From contig JAZHRO010000003.1 of the NCBI GenBank assembly GCA_037157565.1, forward strand, positions 45,769,001 through 45,833,000: 64,000 nucleotides of DNA, read 5' to 3'. A program made the translations under genes and the position numbers. The notes under the pieces are model-generated. The model worked only from the letters and a program-made list of their open reading frames with translations, did no database searches and was not told the DNA's origin. The DNA is from Thalassia testudinum (Eukaryota; Streptophyta; Magnoliopsida; Alismatales; Hydrocharitaceae). Within the stretch, counting starts at the first letter, position 1. Every line of letters begins with the position of its first letter. Shown in pieces: positions 53,550 to 64,000 of this stretch.

Positions 53550-55034
53550 TGACGTGGCGTGGGCGCATATGTTTGAAAGAGTCATTATAGCTTGCGCTCA
53601 CAACGTTGGTTTTAAAATGAAGAAATGGACGTGAGTCCGAGTGTCGATCTCAGGGAGGTGTGAAAACCAGATTTTTCTTGTCACTTAATGTCACGGAAAT
53701 AGTGGGATTTTGCTTGCGAAAAGTCGTGGGTGAAAAGTGAGTGAGAGAGAGGGAAAGAGAGAGAGAGATTAGGGTTAGAATTATTTCATTCACACATGCA
53801 ACTTTAAACATAAAAGAGGGTAAGCAATTGAATAGAAAACAACTTCATTTGACATGCAACTTTAGTTCATAATTACAACACTAGATGAATGCTTGAACAT
53901 AAGTAAAGTAAATCTTAAGATAAAGAAGGAAAGAGAGAGAGAGAAGACGGTGAGGTAGCCATGGCGGTGGAGGGGGGCTCCATCGGTGGCTCGTCATCTC
54001 CAGCGATTACAAAGAGAGCTAATGGTGGCTAGGAGGGGGGTAGAACACTTGCAAATGGAGTGAATGCCTCCCATGGGTGGTTGGAAGGGGTTTAAATAGG
54101 AAGAAGGGCTTTCCAAATGAAGAAGGGGTTTTAGCGACATCCGAGACGTCGTTAAAACCCTTCCCAAAACATTGGTGAAGGACCCTACCCACCGGTCGCT
54201 CGCACGCATCCGTTCTTCCTCGCACCTGATCCGCATGCGCACGTCATAAGCCATCCGATCTAAGATCGGACGGCTGAGCTTCCGCACGAGGCACTGGCAC
54301 GGATCGCATGTGTCATCACGCGTGTCTAGTCAAGGTGCATTTGCGGGTGCCACGTCTCGCAATCGCACCCATCCGCTCATCGATCTACGGTCCATTTTCA
54401 CCCGCGTGCGCCTTCTCTTTTGATTTGTTGTGCGATGCGTTTCGATCCCGCATCGCGTGAGCGCGGGTGAGCGCTTCGACCGCTACACTGCTCCGTATGG
54501 ATGGTTGCGATCATGCGTTGGTGCTCGGCTGCTGCCGACCGTTGGATGGAGATCTGACGGTCGTGATCTGCTGCGGGCGAAGAGTGTAGTGATGGCGTTG
54601 GCGATGGTGAGACGTTCCCAACCGTCCGATCGAAGATCGGACAGCTCAGATCACTCTGCAATTGATGGAGGGGGCTGGGCAAGGTGTACGGGTGCTGATC
54701 AGGTGCCACGTGGTGCCTTGTGAGCCGTTGATCATCAGATCAACAGTCTGAACTTCTTGGGCCCATTGTAGGAGCTCCAGATGTCAGATTTGGCCGATTT
54801 CGAGTCCGTTGGACTCCATTCGTCGCTCTAAATCCATCCGTGCGGTCCGATTGCTCATCTGAGGACTGTTTTGACATGTCCTTGTACGCATGATCGTTAA
54901 TAATACGTTATAAGCAATCTTGATGTGTAATGCATGCGATGCTCCTAGTCCTATTTATGATGTGTTATTTATGCATTTTGCTCTTAAGATAAGCCCCAAT
55001 TGACAGAATTATCATCCCACAATGCAGTGTTATC
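53550..55034 (-). repeat. 3' LTR of element C
   Basis: 1485 bp, TGATAACACTGC at 55034 to ...CACGTCA at 53550 on the minus strand. TATA-like CTATTTAAA lies at 54091-54099. U3 carries dyads at 54249-54275, 54537-54562, 54624-54642 and 54727-54744. GA-rich repeats at 53740-53770 and 53925-53945. It matches the 5' LTR and, more distantly, 20111-21514. Confidence 0.9.
54091..54099 (-). promoter_or_regulatory. TATA-like box of LTR C (3' copy)
   Basis: CTATTTAAA on the minus strand. The identical sequence is at 63726-63734 in the 5' LTR, where it would drive the element. Confidence 0.5.
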
Positions 55035-56217
55035 ATGCCCCCATGCTTACTCCTTTCTAGTCCCTAGCAAGGTTTATTCTAACCTTTATTTCTAGTCAGA
55101 ATTTAAGAAGTAGCTAATTAGACACTTCGTTACTTGTCAATAGGAGGAAATATACTAAGATCTTAATCTACAAATACTAAGCAGCGCCCGGGTGTCTGTC
55201 AAAATATGAATCACCTGAATCCTTGCTTTAATGTATGTAAATTTTTTTTTTTCTTAGTTTTAGATTTTTTTGGAATTAATAGTGTGTTGGTAACTTTTTA
55301 CGGCTACCCAACCCACCCAAAACTCGGACAAAACTCTAAGTGCTAAGCATCTTGGTTTGAAGATTGTGATAGACTCACTCAATAGTAATTTAGACAGACT
55401 TCGGGTTTCTACACCCCTAGGTGACCGGAAGAGGAAGTGTTTTTCCTGAAGGTGTATTTGTTCGATCAGTAGCTTTCTCCTTACGTTTGTTTTAATTGGG
55501 GTCAACACAAGGATTTTTCCAATGTATATCTCCCCGGCTCTCTACTTCCCCGCTTCTTCCTTAAGTGTTTTGGTTCTTTTTGTGCATTTACTGAGATGGG
55601 CTCTAGACAACCGACCAATGGGCTGTTACCCATGATCACTTGCCAGCCATACTCGTGCGGTGAAGTGTGGTTTATTTTGTTCTCTTTTTTTCTCCTTTTT
55701 TTTTTTGGTAGGTGGCTTCCCTGATCTCAAATTTTCCTAGAGGCAATGAAGAAGAGGTGGTCCCATGGCTGGGCTCTGGACAACCTGCCAATGGACTGTT
55801 ACCCATGACAACTTGCCAGCCATACCACCCTAGAGAGTTCATTAGCTATCCAATTTCTGTCAGAATCTCCGAGGAGTGAGTCTGTACAAAAATGTGTGCA
55901 GATGCTTAGACTAAAAGTCCTAAGTTAGAGGGTGAGTTAATAAGTTGTATACTTATCACCTTATTTAGTTAGTGGATTAGAGTGGCTTAAGTTTGCAAGG
56001 ATTTGAAGCTAAATCCATATTTTAACGGACACCAGGGCTGATTAAGCCTGAAGGCCTGAAAAGTCTAAGTGTTCAAGTTCTTTCCATATTATTTTCCATT
56101 ATTGACAAATTTCTAATGCCTAAGTTTTTCTTCCTAAATTCATTTTTTTTAATTTAATTTTATTCTATTGATTAAATGAGCTCAGGATCATGCAATTTAC
56201 CACCCCCCCATGCTTAA
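55035..56217 (-). other. 3' untranslated region of element C
   Basis: The LTR-adjacent purine tract TAAGCATGGGGGCA lies at 55035-55048 and the internal one at 56199-56217. The ~60-nt motif occurs at about 55597-55653 and 55775-55825. The second copy can fold with an 8-bp perfect arm (ATGGCTGG) extended outward by GGTGGT/ACCACC. The dyad CAATG/CATTG lies next to the internal tract (56224-56237). No gene. Confidence 0.75.
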
Positions 56218-57470
56218 GTTGGACAATGTCCTCATTGACAAATACATGGATGCAACAGGGGTTCGAAAAGATATTACCTGGGTGACGTAGAATACCGGAT
56301 CAGTCTGAATCCTCTGGGTTGCCTCCCAGGAAGTGCTGAGTTTAATGCCTCCAGCTGGGTAGTGCTTCATGTCATCCCTCAATGAGGGTGACACTCTCCT
56401 CTGGGGGAACCTCGACTAGGAAGTGTTTCAATGTTTGGCCATTGACTGTAAAAGTGTGCCCAGTGTTCGGATCAGCGATTTCAACCACCCCATTGGAGTG
56501 AGGCTTGACCACCCTAAATGGTCCTATCCACTTGGACCTGAGCTTCCCTAGAAAGAGTTTTAGGCGGGCATCGAAAGCCAGACTTGCTGGTTAGGCTCAA
56601 AGGTCTTTCTATGGATGAGTCGGTCGTGGATGGCTTTCATTTTCTCCTTATACAGTCGACTGTTCTTAAAGGCATCCTGACGAATTTCTTCGAGCTTAGA
56701 GAGTTGGAGCGTCCTCTGCACACCGGCTAACTAGGAATCCATGTTACACTACTTGACAGCCCAGTAAGCCCGGTGTTCCAATTTGACGGGAAGGTGGCAG
56801 GTTTTGCCAAAGACCAGGTGATAAGGCGACATGCCTATCGGGGTCTTGAAAGCGGTCCTGTATGCCCACAGGGCATCATCCAGTCATGTGGACAAGTCTT
56901 TCCTGTCAGGTCTCACAGTTTTTTGTAGAATGTTCTTGATTTGTCTATTTGAGACCCGGTCTGCCCATTTGTTTGCGGATGATACAGGGTAGCAATGCGG
57001 TTGTTAACCCCGTATTTTCTAAGTAGGGCACGGAATTGAGAGTGAATAAAATGACTTCCACCATCACTGATCATGGCCTTTGGTATTCCAAACCGGGAAA
57101 AGATGTTCTGCTTAACAAAGTCCATGATAGTCTTATGATTGCATGGGCAGGTGGCAATGGCTTCAATCCATTTAGAAACATAGTCTACCGAGACTAGGAT
57201 GTACTCAAAGCTATTGGATGGTGGAAAGGGGCCCATAAAATCAATACCCCAAACGTCAAAGATTTCGACAATCAAAATGGGCTGGAGGGGCATCATATCT
57301 TTTTTGGTCATGGTCCCTAGTGTTTGGCAGTGAGAGCAAGACTTGGAAAAGTTGTGTGCATCCTTAAATAAGGAAGGCCAGTAAAATCCAGACTGCAAAA
57401 CCTTCGCAACCGTTTTCTTTCCTGAGAAGTGGCCACCACAAGATTGGTCATGACAAAAAGATAGCACACT
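56218..57470 (-). pseudogene. Integrase, element C
   Basis: Read from about 57470: zinc domain H-D-Q-S-C-G-G-H and C-S-H-C, then the first catalytic Asp in G-I-D-F-M-G-P-F-P and the second in M-I-S-D-G-G-S-H-F. The 184-residue open stretch (56913-57467) ends with a one-base loss at the codon of the third catalytic residue (56953-56958), so Glu is lost and the frame shifts. In the shifted frame the domain continues (V-S-N-R-Q-I-K-N-I-L). The C-terminal part reaches about 56390 with another stop. Otherwise this is the best integrase in the window. Confidence 0.85.
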
Positions 57471-58094
57471 CTGAACTTCGTCCTCAGGGATACACCTCCT
57501 GATGATCTAGTCGGCACAGAGGCGAAACAGCATGGGATCATCCCAAAAATAATGCTTGGCCTTGGCCAAGAACCTGTCCCGTTGCTGTCTGGACCAGCTG
57601 TGCGAGGTTTGTCCTACAACCAGGTAGTTGAAATAGTCAGCATACCAAGGCAGTTTCTTGTCTTACACAGCCAAAATGTGTTCATCATGGAAGGTGTTGG
57701 ATAAAGGCAAGGAGGGTCCAATGTGGTTTGGGTGAAGTCTGGATAAGTGGTCAGCCACCACATTCTTTGATCTGACTTTGTTGCGGATTTCCAGGTCAAA
57801 TTCCTACAAGAGCAGGATCCATCTGATGAGCCTGAGCTTCGCGTCCTTTTTAGCCAACAGATGCCAGATGGCTAAATGGTCAGCATAGATGGTCACGTGG
57901 GATCCCAGCAGGTAAGGTCGAAACTTCTCAAGTCCGAAAACTACAGCGAGCAATTCTTTCTCTGTGACAGTATATTTCGTTGGGCCTCATCCAATGTCTT
58001 GCTCACATAGTAGATCACCATGGGTTTCTTGTCTTGTCTTTGTCCCAGGACAGCGCCTTTGGCAAAATCTGATGCATCACACATAATCTCAGTC
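57471..58094 (-). pseudogene. RNase H and connector, element C
   Basis: Minus strand after RT. RNase H carries E-K-E-L-L-A-V-V-F-G-L (about 57950), A-D-H near 57880 and V-A-D-H-L-S-R near 57750, followed by the connector with D-D-P-M-L-F-R (about 57535) into the integrase zinc domain. Three or four stops (near 58080-58090, 57805, 57665, 57510). The enzyme would remove RNA from the RNA-DNA hybrid. Confidence 0.8.
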
Positions 58095-59024
58095 CTAGGA
58101 CCAATCCGGGGGCTGAAGTACAGGTGCTGTGAAAACTAAGTCCCGAAGGGTGTGATAAGCCTGGATGCAATCAGAGGTCAAGTGAAATATGGTGTCGTTG
58201 GCCAGAAGGTCGGTTAAGGGTTTGGAAAGCTTGGAGAAGTCTTTGATGAACCTTCGGTAGAAGCCAACATGTCCTAGGAATGAATGAATTTGCCAAACGG
58301 AGCTAGGCGAAGGAAGTTTGGAAATCAAATCAACCTTAGCCCAATCCACCTCATTGCCCCTATGCGATACGATGTGACCGAGGATAATTCCTTCTTGAAC
58401 CATAAAATGGCTCTTTTCCCAACTTAACACCAAATTAACCTCGATACATCGTTTCAGGATTTTCTCCAAGTTGCTCAAACAGTGGTCAAATGAATTCCCA
58501 AATATAGAGAAATCATCCATAAAGACCTCCAGGTATTCACCCACCATTTCTGAAAAAATGGCTAGCATGCAATGCTGAAAGGTAGCGAGTGTGTTGCATA
58601 ACCCGAACGGCATACGATAGAATGCAAACGTGTCGTACAGACAAGTGAATGTGGTCTTCTCTTGATCTTCAGGAGCAATTGTGACTTGGTTATATCCTGA
58701 ATATCCATCCAGGAAGCAAAAATACCTTTGCCCTGCCAATCTTTCAAGGATCTGGTCAATGAATGGTAAGGGAAAATGATCCTTCTTGGTTGCTTCATTG
58801 AGCTTCCTGTAATCAATACACACTTGCCAAGCGGTGGTGGTACGGGTGGGGATGGATTCACCATGCTCATTGGTAACAACGATGAGCCCAACTTTCTTTG
58901 GAACCACTTGAGTGGGCCTCACCCAGGGGCTATCAGAGATGGGATAGATGATGTCGGCATCAAGCCACTTGATAATTTCTTTCTTAATGACCTCCCGCAT
59001 GTTTGGGTTTAACCTTCTCAGCAT
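58095..59024 (-). pseudogene. Reverse transcriptase, element C (309-residue open frame)
   Basis: The longest intact domain in the window. In order: W-L-D-A-D-I-I-Y-P (residue ~20), V-V-P-K-K, V-C-I-D-Y-R-K-L-N, F-P-L-P-F-I-D-Q, F-L-D-G-Y-S-G-Y-N-Q, M-P-F-G-L-C-N, the catalytic F-M-D-D (58512-58520, both Asp kept), L-G-H-I-V-S, S-F-L-G-H-V-G-F-Y-R-R and F-S-K-L-S-K-P-L. It copies the element's RNA into DNA. A stop just upstream (about 59023) separates it from the linker, and another ends it at 58095, before RNase H. As a domain it looks able to be functional, but the polyprotein is interrupted. Confidence 0.9.
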
Positions 59025-60285
59025 CTAGCGGGAGGGTCGTGCCCCATCTTCCAGGTAAATCTTATGAGTGCAATAGACGGGGCTAATTCCTCTCAAGTCT
59101 GAAATGGTCCATCCAATGGTGGCCCAATGTTCCGAAAGGGTCGCGGTCAACCTGAGTTCCTGATCCTTGGTTAGATGAGAGTTAATAATCACAGGGAAGG
59201 TCTGGTCAGGTCCCAGGAAGACATACTTGAGATTCTCAGGTAGTGGCTTTAGTTCGGGTGCGGGTGGAACAACAGTCGACGGGAAAGGGAAAGGCGGGAG
59301 TTGATCAACATCAATCTCCTCAAATGGTGTTGTTTGATGGTAATCAGCCCTACAGAGGTCCATGGGCAATGATGGTGACGGGTCAGAACAGTCATTACAG
59401 GATTGGTGGTCTAAGACAAAACTAAGGGTGAGGCATTCCTCGACCAAAGATACCACGGGATCATGTTCCTCAACACAATTGCAATCAAAAGACTTGGTCG
59501 CCCGGAAGATATCCAACTGCATTTTCTTGTCTCCGAAGGTGATTTCCATACATCCCGTGTCACAATCAATGTTTACCTTAGCCGTAGCTAAGAAAGGTCT
59601 ACCTAAGATTATGGGTGTGTTCTATAGTTTTTCAGGACTTCCATGTCGGGCACCAAGAAGTTGACCGGAAAATAGAAGTCCTTGACCCGCACAATCATGT
59701 CCTCGACAACCCCCTTCGGGGTCTTCACAGATCTATCAGCCAACTGAATGGTGACAGGTGTGGGTGTCAACTCTCCGAAACCAAATTGGTGGTACAGGTT
59801 GTTGGAATCAGATTGATGGAAGCACCTAAGTCCAGGAGCGCTCTATCAAATGTCATGTCCCTGATATTACAGGATATCAAGGGTGCTCCTAGGTCAGTTC
59901 GCTTGAGCGAAAGGTTGCTTGATATTACGGAACTTGCTTGCTCGGAGAGCACAACCTTCCTAGGTGCTTGAGGTCTTGGCTTACGTTTGGGTGTACAGGC
60001 ATCCTTTAAAAACTTGGCGTAAGCCGGGATGTGCTTAACGGCTTCGAGGAGTGGAATATTAATCTGAACTTGCTTAAAGATCTCCAAAAGCTCCTCAGTT
60101 TCCACAACACTTTTCTTCTTCTTGATTGTCTCCAAGGCCTTGGGGTATGGTGTCTGAACATGGATAGCATCTATTTTTGGGTCCTTGGGTTTTTCCAGTG
60201 TCTCTTCTGAGTCAGGCGTTTCAGCTGGTGAAGTCTTGGGAAGAGTCGGCCATTTGGGATCCTGGGTTTTGGTGTCGCTTCTCAA
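59025..60285 (-). pseudogene. Aspartic protease and linker, element C
   Basis: The 172-residue open piece 59767-60285 opens with R-S-D-T-K (the R-S-G-K-like junction of gag and protease). It includes I-N-I-P-L-L-E-A-V and C-T-P-K-R-K-P-R and reaches the active site D-L-G-A-S-I near residue 155. A frameshift follows. The flap and A-D-R-S-V-K-T-P-K-G-V-V-E-D lie in another frame (about 59650-59760). The linker (59025-59549, 174 residues) is open and acidic, with W-T-I-S-D-L-R-G-I-S-P near its end. A stop separates it from RT. Confidence 0.8.
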
Positions 60286-61986
60286 GGTTACCGCTTTTGC
60301 AGAGGCATTGGGACCATGGGTTGATCCTTGAGAAGATGAGGATGAAGAAGCACCAAACCCAGGGGGTGTTTGTGGGGCTGGCTAGACCATGTGAGCCTAC
60401 CCGGGATTGCCCTGGAACCCTTGCGAATTGGGGCCTCTGTTAATTATGTTTCGCAGGTTCGGTTGTGGCTGGGAATGTAGGGATCCTTGTTGTTTACAGT
60501 CCAATAGTTGGCTTAACTGTCCCTTTACTAAGGCCATTTCCTCCTGATGTTTCTGGTTCATTTCAGCCATCATCTTTATCAGGGTGTCCATTTGACTCTG
60601 CGGGGGAGGGGCCACCCTGTTCTGATTGTATGGGGGTCTAACTGGTGGTCCTTGCTGATAGGGGGGCAAGTTTGGCTGCTAGTTTAGCCTGGGCTGGTTC
60701 TGGAATTGAGGTGGTTTCTAGTTTGTCCAACCAAAGTTGGGGTGATTACGCCAGCCAGTGTTGTAAGTGTTGGAGAAAGGGTCAGGTTTAGCATAACCTT
60801 GGACAGCCTGTACATCTTCAAGGATAGCAGATGTCGATGGGGAGGGAAGAGAGTAATCAAGGGTTGAGGGAGCAAAGGTCTCTCCCTGGAACGTGGTCAG
60901 GGGTTGTTCCAGGTTCAATTGGCTTAAGGGCTGGACCAAGTCAACATTGTGAGCTCCCTTTGCTAGGGAGAAGGTCTGTAATGGGTTCTTGGTCTGGTTC
61001 TATAGCTCATCAATCTTTTTATCCACCAATTCCACTCGATCTAATTTCTTGGCAATGATGTCCATGTCAACCATTCTAGAATTTGCTTGTACCTCATAAA
61101 TCCCACCACGGGGTTGACTGGATCGGTTAAACTGGGTCATGGAGGCATTGCTGAGCGAATTTTCGCTCATAGACTCAAAGAGCTCAAACGCGCTCTCCTC
61201 ATCTTTTTTTAGGAAGTTCCCCCCGCATGAGGCATCGACGAACTTCCGTAGGTTGCTGTCTAGACCGTGGTAGAAGATCTAGGCCAATTACCACCTTGGT
61301 ACTTCATGGTGTGGACATTTCCTTAATAGTTCATTAAATCTTTCCCACGCCTCATGGAACTGCTCCCCACCCTGGAGTGTAAAGGTAGTAATGGCTCTTC
61401 TGAGGGCATTAGTCTTTCCTATGGGGAAGAATTTCTTTAGAAATGCATGCCTTAATTATTCCCAGGTGGTGATGGGTCTACCTAGGGTTCTAAGCCAGTG
61501 AGATGCCTTGTCTCTTAGCGAGAAGGGGAACATCTTAATCAAAACAATGTCAAGGCTAATGTTCCTAGGTTTCACAGTTCGGGCTATCCAGTCAAGATCC
61601 TCTAGGTGCTGGAAGGGGTCTTCATTTGAGCTTCCATGGAAGTGGCTCTAAATCAGACTCAAGAAATTTGGTTTTAGATCAAAATCATCTCCCCCTTCAG
61701 GGATCCTAAGGTGCGGCTCGACTCTAATAGCGGAAGGATTGTAGAAATTGCGGAGGGGCCTAGGTTGGTCCTGGAATGGTGGTAGATTAGGTGGCGGTTG
61801 CCCTTGCGGGCCTTGGAAAGGTCGTGGTAGTTGCCCTTATGGGTTCTCTAACCGGTGTATGGCTTGCATGATAGTGTGGATCTGTTGTTGCTAAAGTCGG
61901 TGGTTTGCATTAATCTAGGCTTGGATGATGGCCATTGTGTCTGGTAGGGGTTGGTCCTCAACCTCTTCTACCCTAGGTTCAGCCAT
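60286..61986 (-). pseudogene. gag, element C
   Basis: An ATG at 61984-61986 (Met-Ala-Glu-Pro-Arg) opens gag. The capsid-type block near 61340-61640 includes F-P-F-S-L-R-D-K-A-S-H-W, F-L-K-K-F-F-P-I-G and E-A-W-E-R-F. Then G-G-N-F, S-E-N-S and M-T-Q-F-N-R-S at about 61140, and W-R-N-H-P-N-F-G-W near 60740. A glutamine/proline-rich tail follows (60397-60669) with a short coiled-coil-like stretch (M-A-E-M-N-Q-K-H-Q-E-E). In-frame stops include those near 61915, 61890, 61855 and 61650. No canonical CCHC knuckle is visible. Confidence 0.85.
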
Positions 61987-63162
61987 GTTTCTAGCAGAAT
62001 CAAGTCGCCTAGATTCCCATCCCAAAACAAACAACTCGGGATGCAGTGAGCATCTCCCGTGCATACACTAGAGAAGAATAGGAGGGGATGTGGAGAGCGA
62101 CAGATGCAAGAAGAGTGTGTACAACCAAGCAAACAAGCCTAGTCCTTATGGTGTATTCCTTAGGGGACCTAGAAATCTCAAAAGGGTGATCAAGTCTGTA
62201 AGCACTGGACTCCCCTTCCTAAAGCTAATCTAGCCAGGTTGATTACGAGGGGATTGCAGGGAAGGTTCTTCCTTTGGCTTGCACCGCCGGTTCCATAGAC
62301 CCCACAACCGTGGTCGTTTGACACTACCCCACAGCCTAGTCACCAGATTCTACTAAAGGAATGAAAGCCAAGTGCCCAGTGAACAAAACCCCGCCTCTCA
62401 AGACTTAACCCAATCCTGCCTAGGGCACGTCTACTCTGTTTTAAAAGGGCTAGGACAGTGCTTGTGCTAGAGTTATGTGATGAGTCATTGATTGGGGTAG
62501 TGCCTCTTAGTTTTCCACTTTCAGTGTGTGTGCTCCTATCAAAACATGGTTTTCAAGCAAGGATTTTTGAAGGTGTGGTATCTTTTAATGTTTTATCCTT
62601 ACTTTAGTGTCTTCTAGGATTGACGTGTCTTAATCTTTTCAGACAAGTTTTAGTGGGCATGTCAAGTTTTGCACACAATTCGGTGAAAGTAGATTTCCTT
62701 TTGTTGTAGAGGCTCTAAAATCCTAACGTACTCGTCCTAGTGATCATGCAGCTTCTATTAGATGATTCAATTTTAGGGTTGAGTGGTGCGGCCCAAGTCA
62801 ATTCAAGGTGACTTCGTAAACACCACTCAAAAAGAAAAAAGAACACTCCAAGAATTTATTCAGAATGTTAGAGTATTTTTTTTTGTTGGGTGATGTGTTA
62901 AGGATGTGGGTCAGGCAATCATACACCACGCCAATTTTTTTTTAGTTTTACAAATTTTTTTAATTTTTAAGCAAGCAAACAACCATGGGTGAAGAAATAC
63001 TCACGACGGTCCTTGTTGCGCCTACTCCCTTGTTACCGTCATGAGTTGCGCTGCTTCGCCGTCCAAGTGTCGAATTCCTGCAACCATCAAGTAGAAGGAG
63101 ACAAGGTGTTAGACGATGTGAGAATCAATGTAAAATGGAAGTGACAAAATAAATCCGTTGCC
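61987..63162 (-). ncRNA. Leader of element C with stem-loop and conserved blocks
   Basis: Untranslated leader. A stem-loop has 10-bp perfect arms at 62779-62788 (TTGAGTGGTG) and 62821-62830. The blocks 62305-62322 and 62262-62281 are the reverse complements of 32752-32769 and 32795-32814 in element D, in the same order relative to the element. No gene. Confidence 0.55.
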
Positions 63163-63180
63163 TCCCCAGCAATAGCGCCA
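63163..63180 (-). promoter_or_regulatory. Primer-binding site, element C
   Basis: TGGCGCTATTGCTGGGGA on the minus strand, five bases from the LTR end at 63186. It differs at about three positions from the complement of the tRNA-Asp 3' end. Confidence 0.8.
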
Positions 63181-63185
63181 AAAAC

Positions 63186-64000
63186 TGACAACGCGTGGGG
63201 CGCGTATGTTTACAAGAGTCGTCATAGCTTGCGCTCACAACGTTGGTTTTAAAATGAAGAAATGGATGTGAGTCCGAGTGTCGATCTCAGGGAGGTGTGA
63301 AAACCAGATTTTTCTTGTCACTTAATGTCACGGAAATAGCAGATTTTTGCTTGCGAAAAGTCGTGGGTGAAAAGTGAGTGAGAGAGAGGGAAAGAGAGAG
63401 AGATTAGGGTTAGAATTGTTTCATTCACACATGCAACTTTAAACATAAAAGAGGGTAAGCAATTGAATAGAAAACAACTTCATTTGACATGCAACTTTAG
63501 TTCATAATTACAACACTAGATGAATGCTTGAACATAAGTAAAGTAAAGCTTAAGATAAAGAAGGAAAGAGAGAGAGAGAAGACGGTGAGGTAGCCATGGC
63601 GGTGGAGGGGGGCTCCATCGGTGGCTCGTCATCTCCGACGATTACAAAGAGAGCTAATGGTGGCTAGGAGGGGGGTAGAACACTTGCAAGTGGAGTGAAT
63701 GCCTCCCATGGGTGGTTGGAAGGGGTTTAAATAGGAAGAAGGGCTTTCCAAATGAAGAAGGGGTTTTAGCGACATCCGGGATGTCGCTAAAGCCCTTCCC
63801 AAAACATTGGTGAAGGACCCTACCCACCGGTCGCTCGCGCGCGTCCATTCTTCTTCGCGCCTAATCTGCATGCGCAAGTCGTAAGCCGTCCGATCAAAGA
63901 TCGGATGGCTAAGCTTCCGCGCGGGGCACTGGCACGGATCGCGTGGGTCATCACGCGCGTCTGGTCAAGGTGCATTTGCGAGCGCCACATCTCGCAATCG
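63186..64000 (-). repeat. 5' LTR of element C (partial)
   Basis: Ends ...GTTGTCA at 63186 (minus strand); the beginning is beyond the window. It is nearly identical to 53550-54390. TATA-like box at 63726-63734. Dyad with 12-nt arms at 63884-63895 and 63899-63910. Confidence 0.9.

Larger units (their letters stand above)
53550..64000 (-). mobile_element. Gypsy element C, nearly complete, 5' LTR cut by window end
   Basis: Minus-strand element with 3' LTR (53550-55034), purine tract, 3' region, pol, protease, gag, leader, primer site and 5' LTR from 63186. The two LTRs are nearly identical where both are visible, so it is probably the youngest insertion. The coding frame has only a few breaks: one stop between linker and RT, three or four around RNase H, one integrase frameshift and several gag stops. 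It sits in the leader of element J. Confidence 0.9.

Noticed and set aside
53740..53770. GA-rich repeat as a GAGA-factor promoter site
   Set aside because: A simple microsatellite in LTR C, downstream of the TATA-like box; no further support.
1..64000. CRISPR array, bacterial operon, phage or plasmid features
   Set aside because: Repeats present are LTR retroelement parts; there are no regularly spaced identical repeats and no prokaryotic gene organisation.

Overview
This 64 kb window looks like heterochromatic or intergenic DNA from a flowering plant with a repeat-rich genome. I see no host gene, rRNA, tRNA gene or CRISPR array. Almost every base can be assigned to LTR retrotransposons, mostly old, broken and nested. 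The Ty3/gypsy copies fit the Athila/Tat side of the plant gypsy tree: long gag, a D-L/F-G-A-S protease site, an F-M-D-D reverse transcriptase motif, and primer-binding sites resembling the complement of the tRNA-Asp 3' end. There is one SIRE-like Ty1/copia element with a tRNA-iMet primer site, plus part of a second copia copy. Species cannot be decided from the sequence. The letters A to M below are my own labels for element families.

Layout. 1-15914: a minus-strand gypsy composite. An AGCT-rich LTR (A) is split by a solo LTR (F, 541-2741). Next come an A interior lacking RT-RNaseH-integrase, a family-G 3' LTR (6155-7833), the G gag-pol, and a promoterless family-A LTR fragment. 15920-17695: solo LTR G, plus strand. 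17701-20110: gypsy pol remnant H, minus. 20111-21514: family-C-like LTR fragment. 21526-53549: an old minus-strand gypsy family (B LTRs; interiors I, E and J) in a tandem arrangement sharing one LTR. It is split by non-autonomous element D (30285-37597, target-site duplication CTAAT), copia element K (39390-47372) and an inverted copia 3' end M (48857-50104). K itself holds solo LTRs A and L and a family-B LTR. 53550-64000: gypsy element C, minus strand, probably the youngest because its two LTRs are nearly identical; its 5' LTR runs off the window.

How parts relate. G, C and D share 3' untranslated architecture, and C and D also share leader blocks and a leader stem-loop, so D was probably mobilised by proteins of a G/C-type element. 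The autonomous copies are mostly dead: catalytic positions of RT or integrase are hit in G, H and C. At least four insertions are solo LTRs (F, A, G, L), each with a recognisable 5-bp target-site duplication.

Most interesting: D carries a roughly 515-codon reading frame that is not gag or pol; D and C share a leader stem-loop with a compensatory base pair; the U3 of LTR F is a run of more than ten perfect hairpins and palindromes; and LTRs G and C share another dyad module. I made all comparisons by eye, so percentages are avoided except where I counted.
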